Positions 12,548 to 24,000 of a DNA stretch of 64,000 bases are shown piece after piece. The translations under genes were made by a program, and so were the position numbers. The stretch's first letter is position 1. Each line of letters begins with the position of its first letter. This DNA is from Opisthocomus hoazin (lineage: Eukaryota > Chordata > Aves > Opisthocomiformes > Opisthocomidae): positions 17,524,417 through 17,588,416 of the forward strand of contig NC_134415.1 in assembly GCF_030867145.1 (NCBI RefSeq). Reading direction: 5' to 3'. Under the pieces are notes generated by a model. It made no database searches. It saw nothing but the letters and a program-made list of their open reading frames with translations, and was not told the DNA's origin.

Positions 12548-12624
12548 CCGCCAGGGGCCAGCAGCGCCAGGGGCCAGCAGCGCCAGGGGGCAGCGCCGGA
12601 TCCCGCCGCCAGGGGGCAGCACCG
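12548..12624 (+). promoter_or_regulatory. Cluster of CTCF-like motifs
   Basis: A 16-bp unit near 'caggggccagcagcgc' recurs about three times, then come 'gcgccagggggcagcgccgg' (about 12579-12598) and 'ccgccagggggcagcaccgg' (about 12604-12623). The CCAGGGGGCAG core with flanking GC fits the CTCF core consensus (CCASYAGRKGGCRS). Two good same-direction motifs about 26 bp apart suggest an insulator or loop anchor. Occupancy is inferred, not seen. Confidence 0.55.
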
Positions 12625-12683
12625 GGCCGCGCGCCCCGGGCGAAGCGTTTGTGGGTGCTCTGCGGCTGCGCGGGGGTCCCAGG

Positions 12684-12937
12684 GCAGCCCCAGTACGGCC
12701 CCAGTACGGCTCCCAGCACAGCCCCAGTGCAGCCCCAGCATAGCCCCAGTATGGCCCCCAGCACAGCCCCAGCACAGCCCCAGTACGGCCCCCAGCGCAG
12801 TCCCAGTACAGCTCCAGTACAGCCCCAGCACAGTCCCAGTACAGCCCCAGTGAAGCCCCAGCACAGCCCCAGTACGGTTCCCAGTGCAGCCCCAGCACAG
12901 CCCCAGTACAGTCCCAGCACAGCCCCAGTACAGCCCC
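12684..12937 (+). repeat. Minisatellite, about 11-bp unit, roughly 23 copies
   Basis: Units resemble 'cagccccagta' and 'cagccccagca' in tandem, with scattered 1-bp insertions and CpG variants (tacggcc, tagcccc). Length over unit gives about 23 copies. The array starts roughly 60 bp after the CTCF-like cluster. Several frames stay open across it only because the unit has no stop. Confidence 0.9.
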
Positions 12938-15696
12938 TCTCGGGGCCAGGCAGCTTTGCAGCGAGGGCAGGCAGGGGCCAGAAGCAGGTGCCTCCCCTCT
13001 GGGGACCACCAAACTCTGTCCGGGCCCCCCCGGCAGCACGCGTGTGAGGCACTGCAGGCTCTTGGGGGTGTCCCCCAGCCCCATGTGCGAGGGGCGCGGG
13101 ACCCGCCCAGGGTTTCCTTCTCCCTGGGCCATGTTAGCACGTCCTCTGCCCGCGGGTGGACGCTGGGCTCTGCCGAGGGGCTGCGGGAGGGAGGGCAGTC
13201 GCCTGGGTGACACCCGGCGGTCGGGCTGCTGGCCGTGGGTTCTGCCTGCCCTTCGTTTGATGTCTGGGGCTGTGCTCCGCCGGGTGGCCTGGGGGCTGCG
13301 TTTTCGCTTGGGAACCCATGGGAGCGTGACTGGCAAGGAGGGGAAATGATGAACGGCGGGTACTGTTGGGAGCTGTGGGAAAGGGCCCTCCTGCAGACCT
13401 CCCTGGGGGACGTTTGGGAGCATTCAGCCACAGCTCCATTGCGATTTGCCCAAGGGGGAAAGCATGATGGGATGGGCTTAGTCTCCAAACAGGATTTAAT
13501 CAGCCGTGCCAGACGTTTGCACAGAGCTGAATTCCTCCAAGCCAGACACTGTTGGGCCGGGCACAGGCCAGGGCCAGCACGGCCGTGAGAGCTCCTGGGG
13601 CTGTGTTTGGAGCCCTCGTCTCTGCAGATGGCCGTGTGCCATGGTCCCTGAGTGCTGGTGGCTGTGGAGCCCATCTGGGGAGTGGGCAGGGTGGGCAGCG
13701 TCCAGCTGCAGCGGCAATCCCCGAGTGCCGAAGCACGGCTCTGCCTGCTGCTACCAAGGTGTTGATGGGGAGGCACAGCTTCAGGCTGTCCCTCGGGGCT
13801 GGGATTCAGCCACCCTCCAGAAAGTCTTCTTCCGCCTCTAAGATGAGACCCAGGGAGCTGCCGGGCACCTGGTTTCACTGGGGCGTGGATGGGCTTTGGG
13901 GGGGGGGGAGCATGACCACATATCGGCTGCCGCCCCGCTTCCTCTTGCCAGGTCCCCTGGTTCCCAGCTGCCCGCAGCTCCCCCGCGGTGTTTTACGAGG
14001 GTGGCTGGGCGCCAGGCAGCTCCTGGCTCAACGGCTCTGCTCCGTCCCATCGCGGGAGGCTGGTGCTGCCGGCCAAGCAGCGGGATGTGCCCCCGGCGCT
14101 GCTTCAATGGGCCGGGTGACCTTGACTGTAGAGTGGCTCCCTCCACCCGCGCCAGCTCCATCCTCCGCCAAGGACACCCGGTGTGAGACCGCAACGGGGT
14201 GACACACCACAGCAGGGTGACGGGGTGCTCGGGGTGGCCCCTGCCCCGGGGCTGCCGCTGCTGAGGGCCGCAGGAGCTTCCTGGCCACTGCTGGGCCAAA
14301 GGTTAACCCTGGCTCCCACGGTACAAACGGGAGCCTGCACTGCGTGTCGTGAGTTTAGCAAGGTCTCAGCTCGGCCCCTGGCAGGTGGAAACTGCATGCT
14401 GTGGGGGTAACATGTCACCCTTGGCCGGTGGCTGCACAGCTGTCACTCAATAACTAGCCACCCAGCAGCTCCACAGCTAATTGGTGTCATTAGGCAGTAA
14501 ATGCTTGTAAGAGAGGGCAAATGGGCAGCTGGGCTGGGGAGAAGGCGGCAGTGGAGCAGCCCGTGCAGGGAGGGAGGGAAGATGTGCAGGGTGCAGGGAG
14601 GGAGGCAGAGGGATGGGGATGGAGGAGGGAGGATCGCTGGGGGAAGGGTCGCGCCCAGGAGGTGGCAGGGATTGGAGACCCTCGGCAGTGGCTTGCGCAG
14701 AGGGGTTTGTGTCCCCCCCGGCCTGGCAACTGGGAGATGTGACAGGTCCCAGAGACACCGCTACCCACGGGGTGCCAGCCCCTCCCTTCTGGCCATGCGA
14801 GAAAGGCTGGAGCGTGGCTGGACCCCACCGGCCACACCAGCCCCCGGGAGCTGGGAGGGTTCCTCAGGCCCCACGCTGAGCTGCACCCACCCTGTGGTTG
14901 ATGGGGTTTGTTTCCGCTTGCCCGGCTGGAAGGCACCCACGGCCTCGACAGCGGGCTGGAGGCACTCGGGGCTGAGGCCCTTCCCCGCCTTGTCCCCAGG
15001 CTGTTTGCCCACGAGCTTTGGGAGCAGCATCCTCACCCCATCACATCTGGGTGTTAGCAGCGAGGGGGATGCTGAGCGCTGGGAGGCGGTGGGGCCAAAA
15101 GGCAGCAGCTGCCTCCCTCTCCCCAGCCCTCACAGGTCTTCACCCAGGGCTGCTCCTCTGCTCCCAGCGAGCTCCTGCTGCCCACAGCCCGCTAGTGAAG
15201 AAGTGACGGGCAGCTGCCTTTACCCCTGCAGGCTGGGTCGTGTGAGGAAGCAGAGGGACGGCGGCGGCACACTGGAGATCCACGTGGCTCCCTGCGAGCG
15301 GTGACGTGCCTGGCTGGGTCTCCACGCCACGGGCAGAGCTTGGGAGAGGATCGCAGCCGGCCTCGTCCCAGCCGGGCTCAGGCCGTCGGGTAAGCGTCAC
15401 CCCCGCCCTGCCACCTCTCCTCCCGAAACGCAGGGCAGAGCACGGGGGGCTCGCCGTCGGGAGCCCCACCAGCCGTGATGGGAGAGCTCCCACCCCAGAA
15501 AGGGTCTGCCAGCGGCTCTGTGGCCAGGACCCTGCTCCGGGGCCAGCCAGGGCCAGGGAGGCAACAGCAAAGCTAAAACGGTCCCTGAGCCGTGCGCTGC
15601 TCTCAGCAACAGGCTGAGACGCTTTGTTGACTGTCACAGCACCCAGGATCACTGCAGTCTCATTATAACTGGATTCCCAGGAGCCTGCAGTGGTTT
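12938..15696. other. Intergenic, no supported gene
   Basis: Moderately GC-rich unique sequence. I looked for exon pairs with AG/GT boundaries and for family motifs on both strands and found none that hold together. Confidence 0.4.
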
Positions 15697-15718
15697 CCCC
15701 CCCCCCCCCCCCCCCCCC
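15697..15718 (+). repeat. Homopolymer run of 22 C
   Basis: An uninterrupted C-run between 'gtggttt' and 'ttggctaa'. G/C homopolymers of this length recur in the window (20500, 56843) and are prone to slippage, so the true length may differ. Confidence 0.9.
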
Positions 15719-18355
15719 TTGGCTAATAGGTTAATAACCTGCTGGCACTTGACAGAGGTCCAGCATCTTCTGTGTTTCCCTCCATGTGACAGATTAAAAA
15801 GCCCCTTCTCCCCCTTTCCCAAGCCGGCTGCGCTCCGCTGCCCTGTCACACGTGCAGAGAATCGGATACAGCTGCTAATCTGCTTGCCAGCCCGCTCCCG
15901 CCAGCCTGCTCTGCCTTCTAAGCACCCTGGCTCGCTGCTCCTCCGCTCTGCGGCGCCGAGGGCTGGCGCAGGGGCTCTCTGAGCCGAGCTGCCCCTGTCT
16001 TCCTCGGGGACGGGGTGGGCAGCGCTCCATCGAGGGGATTTCTGTCGCCGCGGGTCACGCCGGCAAAGGGAAGGGCGGTTCTGCAACGGAAAGGGGAGCT
16101 GGACGGCGTAATGATGGCCTCGTCGTGCCTCGGTTTCCCCTGTCCCTAGCATAGAGGAATAGCACGTTAGAGGAAAAGGGAGATTGTGTTGTAGAGGAGG
16201 ACTGGTGGGTTAATTAGTGTATGGTTGCAAAGTGCTGGCAAATCTGCAAGGAAAACGCTCGACGTGGGTGCCAAGTGCGAAGGATCCTGGAAACACTGAG
16301 TGCCTGCGAAGGCTGCCTGGCTCCTCAGGCCCGAAAACTCAAATATTGCCCAAGAGGCGTGGAAAATGTTCCCTCAGCTCATCTGATGCATCACCCACAG
16401 CCTGGAATAAATCTCCCTTTTTGCTCTTGCTTTCCAAACCAGCTGTTTGTTTGCTTTCCCCTTTTGGATTTCGTGGCTTTAGTTGAAGCAGGGAATTGCT
16501 GTGAGGGGGGGGGGGCGGGGGGAAAGCAGCTTTTGTGGAAGGTTTGGCAGCCAGCGCCTCTGAAGGGAGAGCCCTTCGCCTGTTTGTGCTGCCAGTTCCA
16601 CACCAGTTCTGCCCAGAGCGTACAAACTGGGCCCCAGGTGATGGCGTCGCAACGCCTGCAGCGCACATTTCAGGTTTCAGAACGAAAACTCGAAGTGCTG
16701 GGCAGCTTGAGCCGCACCAGCACGTCCTGGTGACCCTGGTGTCCGTGGGACCCCCGGCCTTACGTAAGGGAGAGGCTTTGCTGGCCGCCTTCCTCCGGGA
16801 AAGCAGGGCTCTGCCTCCTCCTGTTGCTCTGGGGAGCGCAGCAACCTGCCAACAGCAGCAGCGGATTTTGGCACCACGCTGCTTCTTCAGTGGTGGAGAG
16901 GGTGGAAGAGCAACAAGCCCCTGGGCCCCGCTCGAGGCCGCCTTTCCTCCTTGCCCAAATTACACGGGGAGAAGCCCCTAGCTCCGTGCGTCGTGCTGGT
17001 GTCGTGCAGCGGTGGGCCCAGTACCAGCGCTGGGCAACGCATCAGCTGTTTCCAGTTTGGAGCAGAAAACCTAGCTGTTTGCTTCTTCTGGAAGGCTTGT
17101 TCTGCTCGCAAAGGCGAAGCCGACAGCCTGGGAGTCGCTTGGGAGCAGAGGGCTCCGCAAAGGCAACGCGTCCCGTCAGGATGAAGCCAGGCAGCTTGGA
17201 CCTTCAGCGAGGGCTCGTGTTTGCGGGGCAATAAGCGAGTTGTCACCGGAGCTGTGATTTGTCACCTTCCCTCACGGAGGAGGTGTTGTCCCCCTGAGAC
17301 CACATGCCGGTGTTGGCGTCACACAGCCCAAGGACCACGCATTGGTCTTGAGGGTGAACGTGCTCCTGGGGCACTGAAGTGTCTCTCTTGAGACAAGACC
17401 CGTGGGTGAAATCTCTTCTGTCCTGCCCCAGCCAGGGCTGGATTTCAATGGATGTTCTCTCCCAGCCTTGGCCTTCCTCACTTCGTGGTGACTTGCTCGC
17501 TCCGGGTCTCCTGCTTGCCCGAGGGAAGGCATCGTTAGACCCCGTCCTGCAAGCCGGTGGTGGGTGGGTGCACAGGTCTGCGCAGAGGAGCAGCCGGCGG
17601 CCCGTGCTGCACTCAGGAGCTGGAAGCTGCCTTTATCCTCACCTTCCCCCGGGTATATCTGCTGGCCTCCTGTCTGCCTGCGGTCGCCGGTGGCTGCGAC
17701 GCTCTTCAGCACTAATGGATTTCAAACCCCCGTCTCCACTGAGAGACATCTCTATGGAGAGATGTTGATTCCAGTGCTCAGGAGTGGTTGTGCAGACTGG
17801 ACCAGAGCTGTGAATCAGAGAACATTTAATCCCGTACTTCGGCGATGGTAAGTGCTACGCACCCCGTGCTGAAAGCCTGGGGTGAGGCAGCAGCTACACC
17901 TACCCTGTCCTGACGCGGAGACTTCCTGGAATATTCACTCAACGGTAAATTTTGTGGCGTTTCTCCTCCCAACAGGATCTGAGGCTCTTAATGGTGTGGA
18001 GAGCCTTGTCCTGGCTTCGCAAACCACAGTGGCAGGTTGGCTGGGCACTGCTGGTCTGGACCCCGTGCTCAGGGGTCCCTGAGGGATCGGTTCCTGCAGC
18101 TTTTAGTCTGTGCTAAAGTTGGAGCTTATCTGGAAAAATCAAATAGTAGCGATGATCAAATTTTAGCTCGTGCTGTTGAGCGGCAAGTGTGGACATCTTG
18201 AGGGGAAACACGGGGCCCAAGGTGCTGCGGCATCGAGGTCCTGGCGACTGCCACAGGGCTCGCGGGGCTCCGTAGGTGACAGCGTGGCACATCTCAAAGC
18301 TAGAGAGGAGGTGACATGAGACATCCCAAAGCAGACGACCTTGCTTTTCAGTTAT
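15719..18355. other. Intergenic, no supported gene
   Basis: Unique sequence of mixed composition. A mixed G-run sits at about 16505-16521. No coherent gene model or RNA gene was recognised on either strand. Confidence 0.4.
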
Positions 18356-18588
18356 GGGAGGGGAGGGGAGGAGAAGAGAGGAGAGGGGAGGAGAGGAGAG
18401 GAGGGGAGGGGAGGAGAGGGGAGAGGAGAGGAGAGGAGAGGAGAGGAGAGGAGAGGAGAGGAGAGGAGAGGAGAGGAGAGGAGAGGAGAGGAGAGGAGAG
18501 GAGAGGAGAGGAGAGGAGAGGAGAGGAGAGGAGAGGAGAGGAGAGGAGAGGAGAGGAGAGGAGAGGAGAGGAGAGGAGAGGAGAGAGG
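18356..18588 (+). repeat. 233-nt pure purine tract, (GAGAG)n pentanucleotide microsatellite
   Basis: Every base on the + strand from 18356 to 18588 is G or A. The first 65 bases are irregular GGGGA/GGAGA variants; from about 18421 the pentamer GAGAG repeats almost perfectly for some 33 copies. Mirror-symmetric purine tracts like this can form intramolecular triplex (H-DNA). All frames are open on both strands, giving false Glu/Arg- and Ser/Leu/Pro-rich frames. Confidence 0.95.
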
Positions 18589-19783
18589 TTTGCCTGTGTG
18601 GCAGCTCACCCAGAAGATGACCTTCCAAATCGGAAAGGCTTAGGGTAAGTAGGCTGAAGAAAGGCAGGCCTAGGGCTTGGATCCGCCATTGCCTGGGAGA
18701 TACAGCAGGAGCTTAATTGGAGATGGGAGCTTTTAGTTTGATCTGATACAAATCTTACATTGAAGACAAGAGCCTCCTGTCTTATTATCTGACAACATTG
18801 TCTGCTGCTCACTTCATGTTCTTGGTGCACCCTGCTATCTAACCCCAGAAACCCATAACTGCCAGAAACACCTGCCCCCGGCGCAGCCATCAGCGGCAGA
18901 GGCTGCTCCCAGCCAGGCCAGCGCAGAAGCTGCTTCCTGAGGGCGACGCTCCACAGTGTCACTGCTGCGTCCCAGAAAGCACCGGTAGCTGTCTCGCCCC
19001 TGTCCCCGCTGCCTTTTTCTCCGGCTTTGGGGACTTTTTGCGTATGTGTCGATGTTCTGCAGGTCTGTTGTACAGTAAGAGCTTGGCGTTTGGATTCTGC
19101 GGGGAGATGTGTGTTAGAGATCATCTCGCTGAGAGATAGCGAGGATGGGACTCTGCCAGAGCACTCGGGGGTGTTTTAACTTCTGATTTTAATTTCCAAC
19201 CCAAACCGATGGCTGTCTGCAGAGAATTTTCCGCCGCAGTTTATTAATGGAAGCAAACGCTTTCGCAGTCCCAGCTGCCGCAGGGACTTCCTGGTGCCAC
19301 TGCCTGCGGCCACGCAGCGTAGGTGAACAGAGCGAGTGAGCAGGGCCCCGTGCTCCCGGAGGAAGCACCTCGAAACGCCGAGCTACGGAAAACAAAGGTT
19401 TCTGCAGACCATTTAACCGTCTGGATATGAGGTTGAATTCAGGTGCACTCCCCTTCGCCGGGGACAAAGTACCCCAAGTCCGCCCGCACCTTGGCACTCC
19501 AGCAAAACAACAGGCTTTTATCACAGCGGAGTAGATAGCTACTCCGGAGAGATAGGAGCCTGGAGACAGGCAGCCTGAAAAACACCAGCCTGGAGTCCCA
19601 CCTGCCCTCTGGATACTGGGTACACGATGAGACTTCATGGCCTCTGGATGCGGGGGAATTGCTGAATTCTGGAGGGGTCTGCGCGTCGCCTGCCATCCCG
19701 AGTAGCACTGCCATGAACGCACAGTGCAAAAAGCTGCCTTCCATCCTCTCTGTAAGTGGAGATAGCGATATTTTATTTATGTT
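18589..19783. other. Intergenic, no supported gene
   Basis: Unique sequence between the purine tract and the TA repeat. No gene or RNA model found. Confidence 0.4.
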
Positions 19784-19811
19784 TATATATATATATATAT
19801 ATATATATATT
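19784..19811 (+). repeat. (TA)n dinucleotide repeat
   Basis: About 13 uninterrupted TA units inside an AT-rich pocket just left of a CpG island. A simple microsatellite. Confidence 0.95.
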
Positions 19812-19959
19812 TACACGTGTAAGTGGTGCCTGCCAGCGGAAAGCAGTTTTTGTCCGGATTAGGATGCAGGGTGGGGGACAAGCGATGCACCTAGCTCACG
19901 CTCCATTTCGAGCCGTAACTCAACGCACAGCTCCCCTTAGAGCTGGAGTATTTCCTAAT

Positions 19960-20650
19960 CCCTGCGTATTCACGCAGACCCGAGCCGGGCGCAGCTCGGT
20001 AGCGCGGCGAGGGGCTTTGCCCCCCCTTCCCCCCGCCCCGCGCGTTGCCGAAGCAGGCGAGCCCCGGGCGGTGGGGGGGGCGTGGGGATGCGGGGAAGGC
20101 GCGGAAAGGGGTGGGAGCCGGGGGCGGGCGAGCCCGGAGGGAGGGCGGGCAGCGGGCAGCAGGCAGCGGAGCGGCGCGGAGCAGCGCGGAGCAGGTGGGT
20201 TCACCCGCGGGGTGGGGGCCGCTGCCCGGGGGGGGGATCGCGGTGCCCCTCACCCCTTCTTTCCCCCGTAGAAATGGATGGGGAGGGGAAGGGAAGGGAA
20301 AACCCGCCTTCCCCCCCCCCACTCCACGGGGGAACCGCGTGGCGCAGAAGGCGGCAAAAAGCGGAGGAGGAGTTTGCGAAGCGGGGAGGACGGGGGGGGG
20401 GGGGGGGGGGGGAGCGTGTGTGTGTGTTTCCTACCCTTAGCGGGGCAGAGGTGGGTGCTCGTATTTAAGGTGTTGGCTCAAAGTCGCTGAGGTTATACGC
20501 CCCCCCCCCCCCCCCCGGCTCCTAGCAGCCTTTCAAAGCTGCCGGGTGCGTGGGGAACCCACGCACCCGGCAGCTTTGAAAGGCTGCTAGGAGCCGGGGG
20601 GGGCGGGGGTCGCAAAGCGGTCTTGGGGGATGCGAAGCGCGGTGATGCTG
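19960..20650. promoter_or_regulatory. CpG island, candidate orphan promoter
   Basis: Dense CpG (for example 'gcggcgcggagcagcgcgga') after a CpG-poor flank. It includes a + strand donor (gcggagcag/gtgggt, near 20192), long G- and C-runs, and the palindrome described next. No gene starts here that I can identify. The island could be an alternative upstream promoter of SLC29A1, which in mammals has several 5' exons, or belong to a non-coding RNA. Both are inference. Confidence 0.5.
20509..20603. repeat. Perfect inverted repeat, 46-bp arms, 3-nt loop
   Basis: Left arm 20509-20554 and right arm 20558-20603 are exact reverse complements, separated by GAA. The inner 38 bp of each arm is mixed sequence ('ggctcctagcagcctttcaa' at the left start, its complement ending 'gctgctaggagcc'). 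The outer 8 bp pair a C-run with a G-run. Symmetry breaks where the G-run is interrupted at 20604. This is either a genuine cruciform-forming palindrome or a fold-back artefact of library or assembly. Confidence 0.95.
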
Positions 20651-21003
20651 CGGGATGCAGGACTCAGCCGAGGAGCTGGCGCGGCGGTCCTCGGGCCGCA
20701 GGGGGTTTGCATCTGGGGGTGCTGGGGTGCCGCAGCCGGGCACCCGTCGAGAGGAGGTGTGGGCTGGGTGCCGTGTGCCGCTCCGCAGGGCCACCGTGGC
20801 TGGCGGAAAAGCCGCTGGGCCAGGGTTGCCCCGAGTCCTGCTCGAGAAAGTGCTCCCAGTTGGCTGCGGGATGCTGTGGAAGATCTTGGTAAGCGTTATT
20901 TTCCGTCCCGGAGCAAACCAGCTGTGTTAATGGAGAGCCTGGTCCAGGCAGGAGCACCAAGGGCCCCGTGTGGAGATCTTTTGTGCCGTCCTGCCCAACC
21001 CTG

Positions 21004-21039
21004 TAGTTAAATCTGAGCCTCTAGTTAAATCTGAGCCTC
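21004..21039 (+). repeat. Tandem duplication of an 18-bp unit
   Basis: Two exact head-to-tail copies of 'tagttaaatctgagcctc' at 21004-21021 and 21022-21039, with no third copy. It looks like a recent slippage event. Confidence 0.95.
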
Positions 21040-24000
21040 TTGCCCCTGCTAGGTGCTAATACTGCCAGACCAACACAGTCCGTGCCTGTACTAACCAGTA
21101 TTCCCATCTGCCTCTCGGGAACGGGCTGTGGAGCTGCGTGCTGTGTGGGAAGGCAGCGGCGGCCAAGCCCTGGGGCTGTGGGATCGCAGACAAGTGAGCC
21201 TGTATCCTTGAGGCCAGTAGATTCCCCAGGGCTAGGGGCTGCAGGAGCGATTCGTGCAGCTGTTGGCCACAGCTGGATGTGCTTCCCGGCTGCTCCAAAG
21301 CAGGAAGCGGCCCAACGGCCCCTCAGTTGCCTGTTGCGAGCCGACACAATTGAGGGACTTCTGTGAATGCCGACACGGGAAATCCCACTCCCCTCCTGCA
21401 CCGCATCCCGGCTCGGCGGCATCGTTTCCGCTCGCCAGCCCCTGCGAGCTGGCAGGCAGCCTCGGGCTCCGTCGGGCCTGCCTTCACCACAGAGCTATCT
21501 CGGGGTGTGACTAGGCAGGGATGCTCGGGTTCACTGGCTGTCCGAGTGCGGCTCGTGGGACACTGATACTGTGTGCAGTGCAGTGTCGACACCACACGTG
21601 TGACCTTCAGAGCGCTCCTGCTGTTGCCTTTCGCTCCTGGGAGAGGCTTGCTCTTGGCTCAGCGAGAAGGTCTTCACAGAGCAGGGGGCTTTCCGTACGG
21701 CACCGAAGGCTGTAACGTAGGCCCCAGGAGCTGGTTTGCAGGGTGGCTGTTTGCCCCCCAGCCAGTGCAGACAAGAGGCAGTGGCCTACGCTGTGCCGGG
21801 TACCTGGAGTGAAGAGGCCGAGGAAATTCACGCCAGCCTGAACGAGCAAACGTAGCGCCAGCACACAGGGCAGCGTGGCACCCCTGGCACCTCCACCCCG
21901 CACTTGTCCCTCTTCTCCCTTCCTCTGCAAGCTGCGTAATTAACTGCTGGCATCATTTCCCCATCATGGCATCTCTGCTCTTATTATCTTGGGCTGGGAG
22001 GTATTAATGAGCCTCTTCCTTTTTGAAGATGAGCCACGGGCTTTGTTCTTGCCCTGGCCTGACCTGTGTCCCTCCTTGTTGTGGTCTGAGGTGAAGCCAG
22101 GGCACAAAGGACAAGGCACCCGTTCACCTGCTGCCACGCTGCACCTTCCTCACTCTGCCTGGCTCCTCACCTAGCTTCGCTGGCAGAGACAGGGCTTGGA
22201 GACAGGCGCATCGGGCCAGAGCGAGCCCAGGAGCACCTGCCTGCCCTGTCCAAAGGGGAAAGCTCCAGCCATCGGCTTTGGGAAGCCAGCAAGCAGCCTT
22301 CCTCTGGGACGCACGTAGATCTCGGTTGTTTTTGTCCACCGTAACATCCAGGTCCTTGGCGTGTGTTAAGGAAGCTGCAACACCCGCTCTTATCAGCAAA
22401 GTGCTGTTTGCTTGCGGTCCCTGCCAGCTCCGTACCGACCCCACAGTGCAAACTCCACTCGTCCCCCTGTGCCTTCCTGAGCCCCCCAGCACCCAGCTCT
22501 GCCCTGTGACGCCTGGGGCTGCAGGACCGCGAGCACTCGGGGTCGCATCTCCATGCTAACTCCTACTGGGCTGCCAGCACGTTCAGGTACAAAGCACTAC
22601 GCGGAGAGAGCTACAGGCGTTTGTAGATGGGCGGGAGTCAGGGATTTCACAGCCACGCAGCCATTAGGATTTGATTAAGCAGTGCAAAGTGCTTTCTAGG
22701 CTAACAGCGTGCAAGATGTGGGATGGGGAAAGAAGGCTGTGGAGTAGGGGTGGACGCTGGGTGGGTTTGGTTCCATCAGGATGTGTGGTCCAGAGGGACT
22801 CCGCTGCCCCCAGCTGAGGTTGCAGCGCGGCACTGTGCCTCATCTCCCAATCCAGAGCCTGCAGACCTGGTCGGGGGATCGGCTGTACATGGGCTCGGGG
22901 TTCCCCGTGGGGGAGAGGAGCCATGGTGCTGCCTGAGGAACGTGTATGAGGGCTGTTGCTCCCAGGGAACAAGGGAAGCTGTTGTGGAAGGGTAGGGCTG
23001 GCTCTTCGTAACTTCATTCCTGACGCTGGTGGTGTAAAGATCATCACTGTTGTGGTATTTTGGTCCAGCTCCAGCTTTTCTCTGGTCTCACCATTCAAAG
23101 CACTGGGTATGCGTAGCTGGCATGCACCATGGGTGACACGAATTGGTGAGCCTGGCATTCTGGGTGCAGCGCTCGAGGCTCTCTGTCAGCCTCTTAAGCC
23201 CTGGGTAAGCACAGTTGGGATTAATCTCCAGGAGACTATTTCAGAGGCTGAACGGGAGCAGAGACCTATTGCCTGCTTCTGGGTCACGCAGAAGAAGCCA
23301 GCAGGAAATCAGGCAGATTTCCGCAGAGCCTTCTTGCCTTCTTCCCACCACACCAGTGCCAGTGAGATCTGCTTTAGTTCATTTCCTTTAGGACTTGTCT
23401 GATGGGAAAGCAACTTGCTGTGAAATTTCCAGCTGGAAATTCCGGGAGTGAGTGGTCTGGGAAGGCACAGAGCGGGGAGGCAGGCAGGAGGCTGGAGGCG
23501 GACAGGAGCAAGGCTGGGAGGGATGTGGCTGGGTGGGAGCAGCGGTGGGATCGGAGGGGCGTGTGGTCAGCCTCCCGCTCGGCGAGCAGCCTGCTTCGGC
23601 CACGTACCAAAGCTGAGGCAGCGGGACTGGGTCTCCTCCCAGACTTCTGCCATCAGCCTTGCTGTGCCGAGGGCAAGCCACCAACCTGAATGCCGGAGTG
23701 TTCTCTGGCAAGGCTGCTGGGGACAGGGGCGTCCCACCTGGGCCACCCTGCTCGGCTTCTCCTTCTGCTGCCCATGCTGTGGCTCTGAGTGTGGTCCTCA
23801 CCCCTGCCTGGTTCATCACACCTACGACAGCCGCCCACCGACGCCACGCAGAGACAGGGAGCTGATTTACTGCAACTGTGGCTGAGGGGCAGCTCGCCTG
23901 GAGAAGCTCAAAGACGGTGAGGGCTTTGGGGTGGGCAACCCCGTTTGAGTTTTGCTACAGGTTTGCTCGTGGGAAACACTCGTGAGAGGAGCTCCTTCCG

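Noticed and set aside
12318-13878. Long minus-strand frames encoding Gly/Leu/Cys repeats
   Set aside because: They are the translation of the 11-bp minisatellite and a CR1 fragment, open only because the unit lacks a stop.
18316-18648. Glu/Arg-rich and Ser/Leu/Pro-rich frames
   Set aside because: Translation of the (GAGAG)n purine tract on both strands; no gene context.
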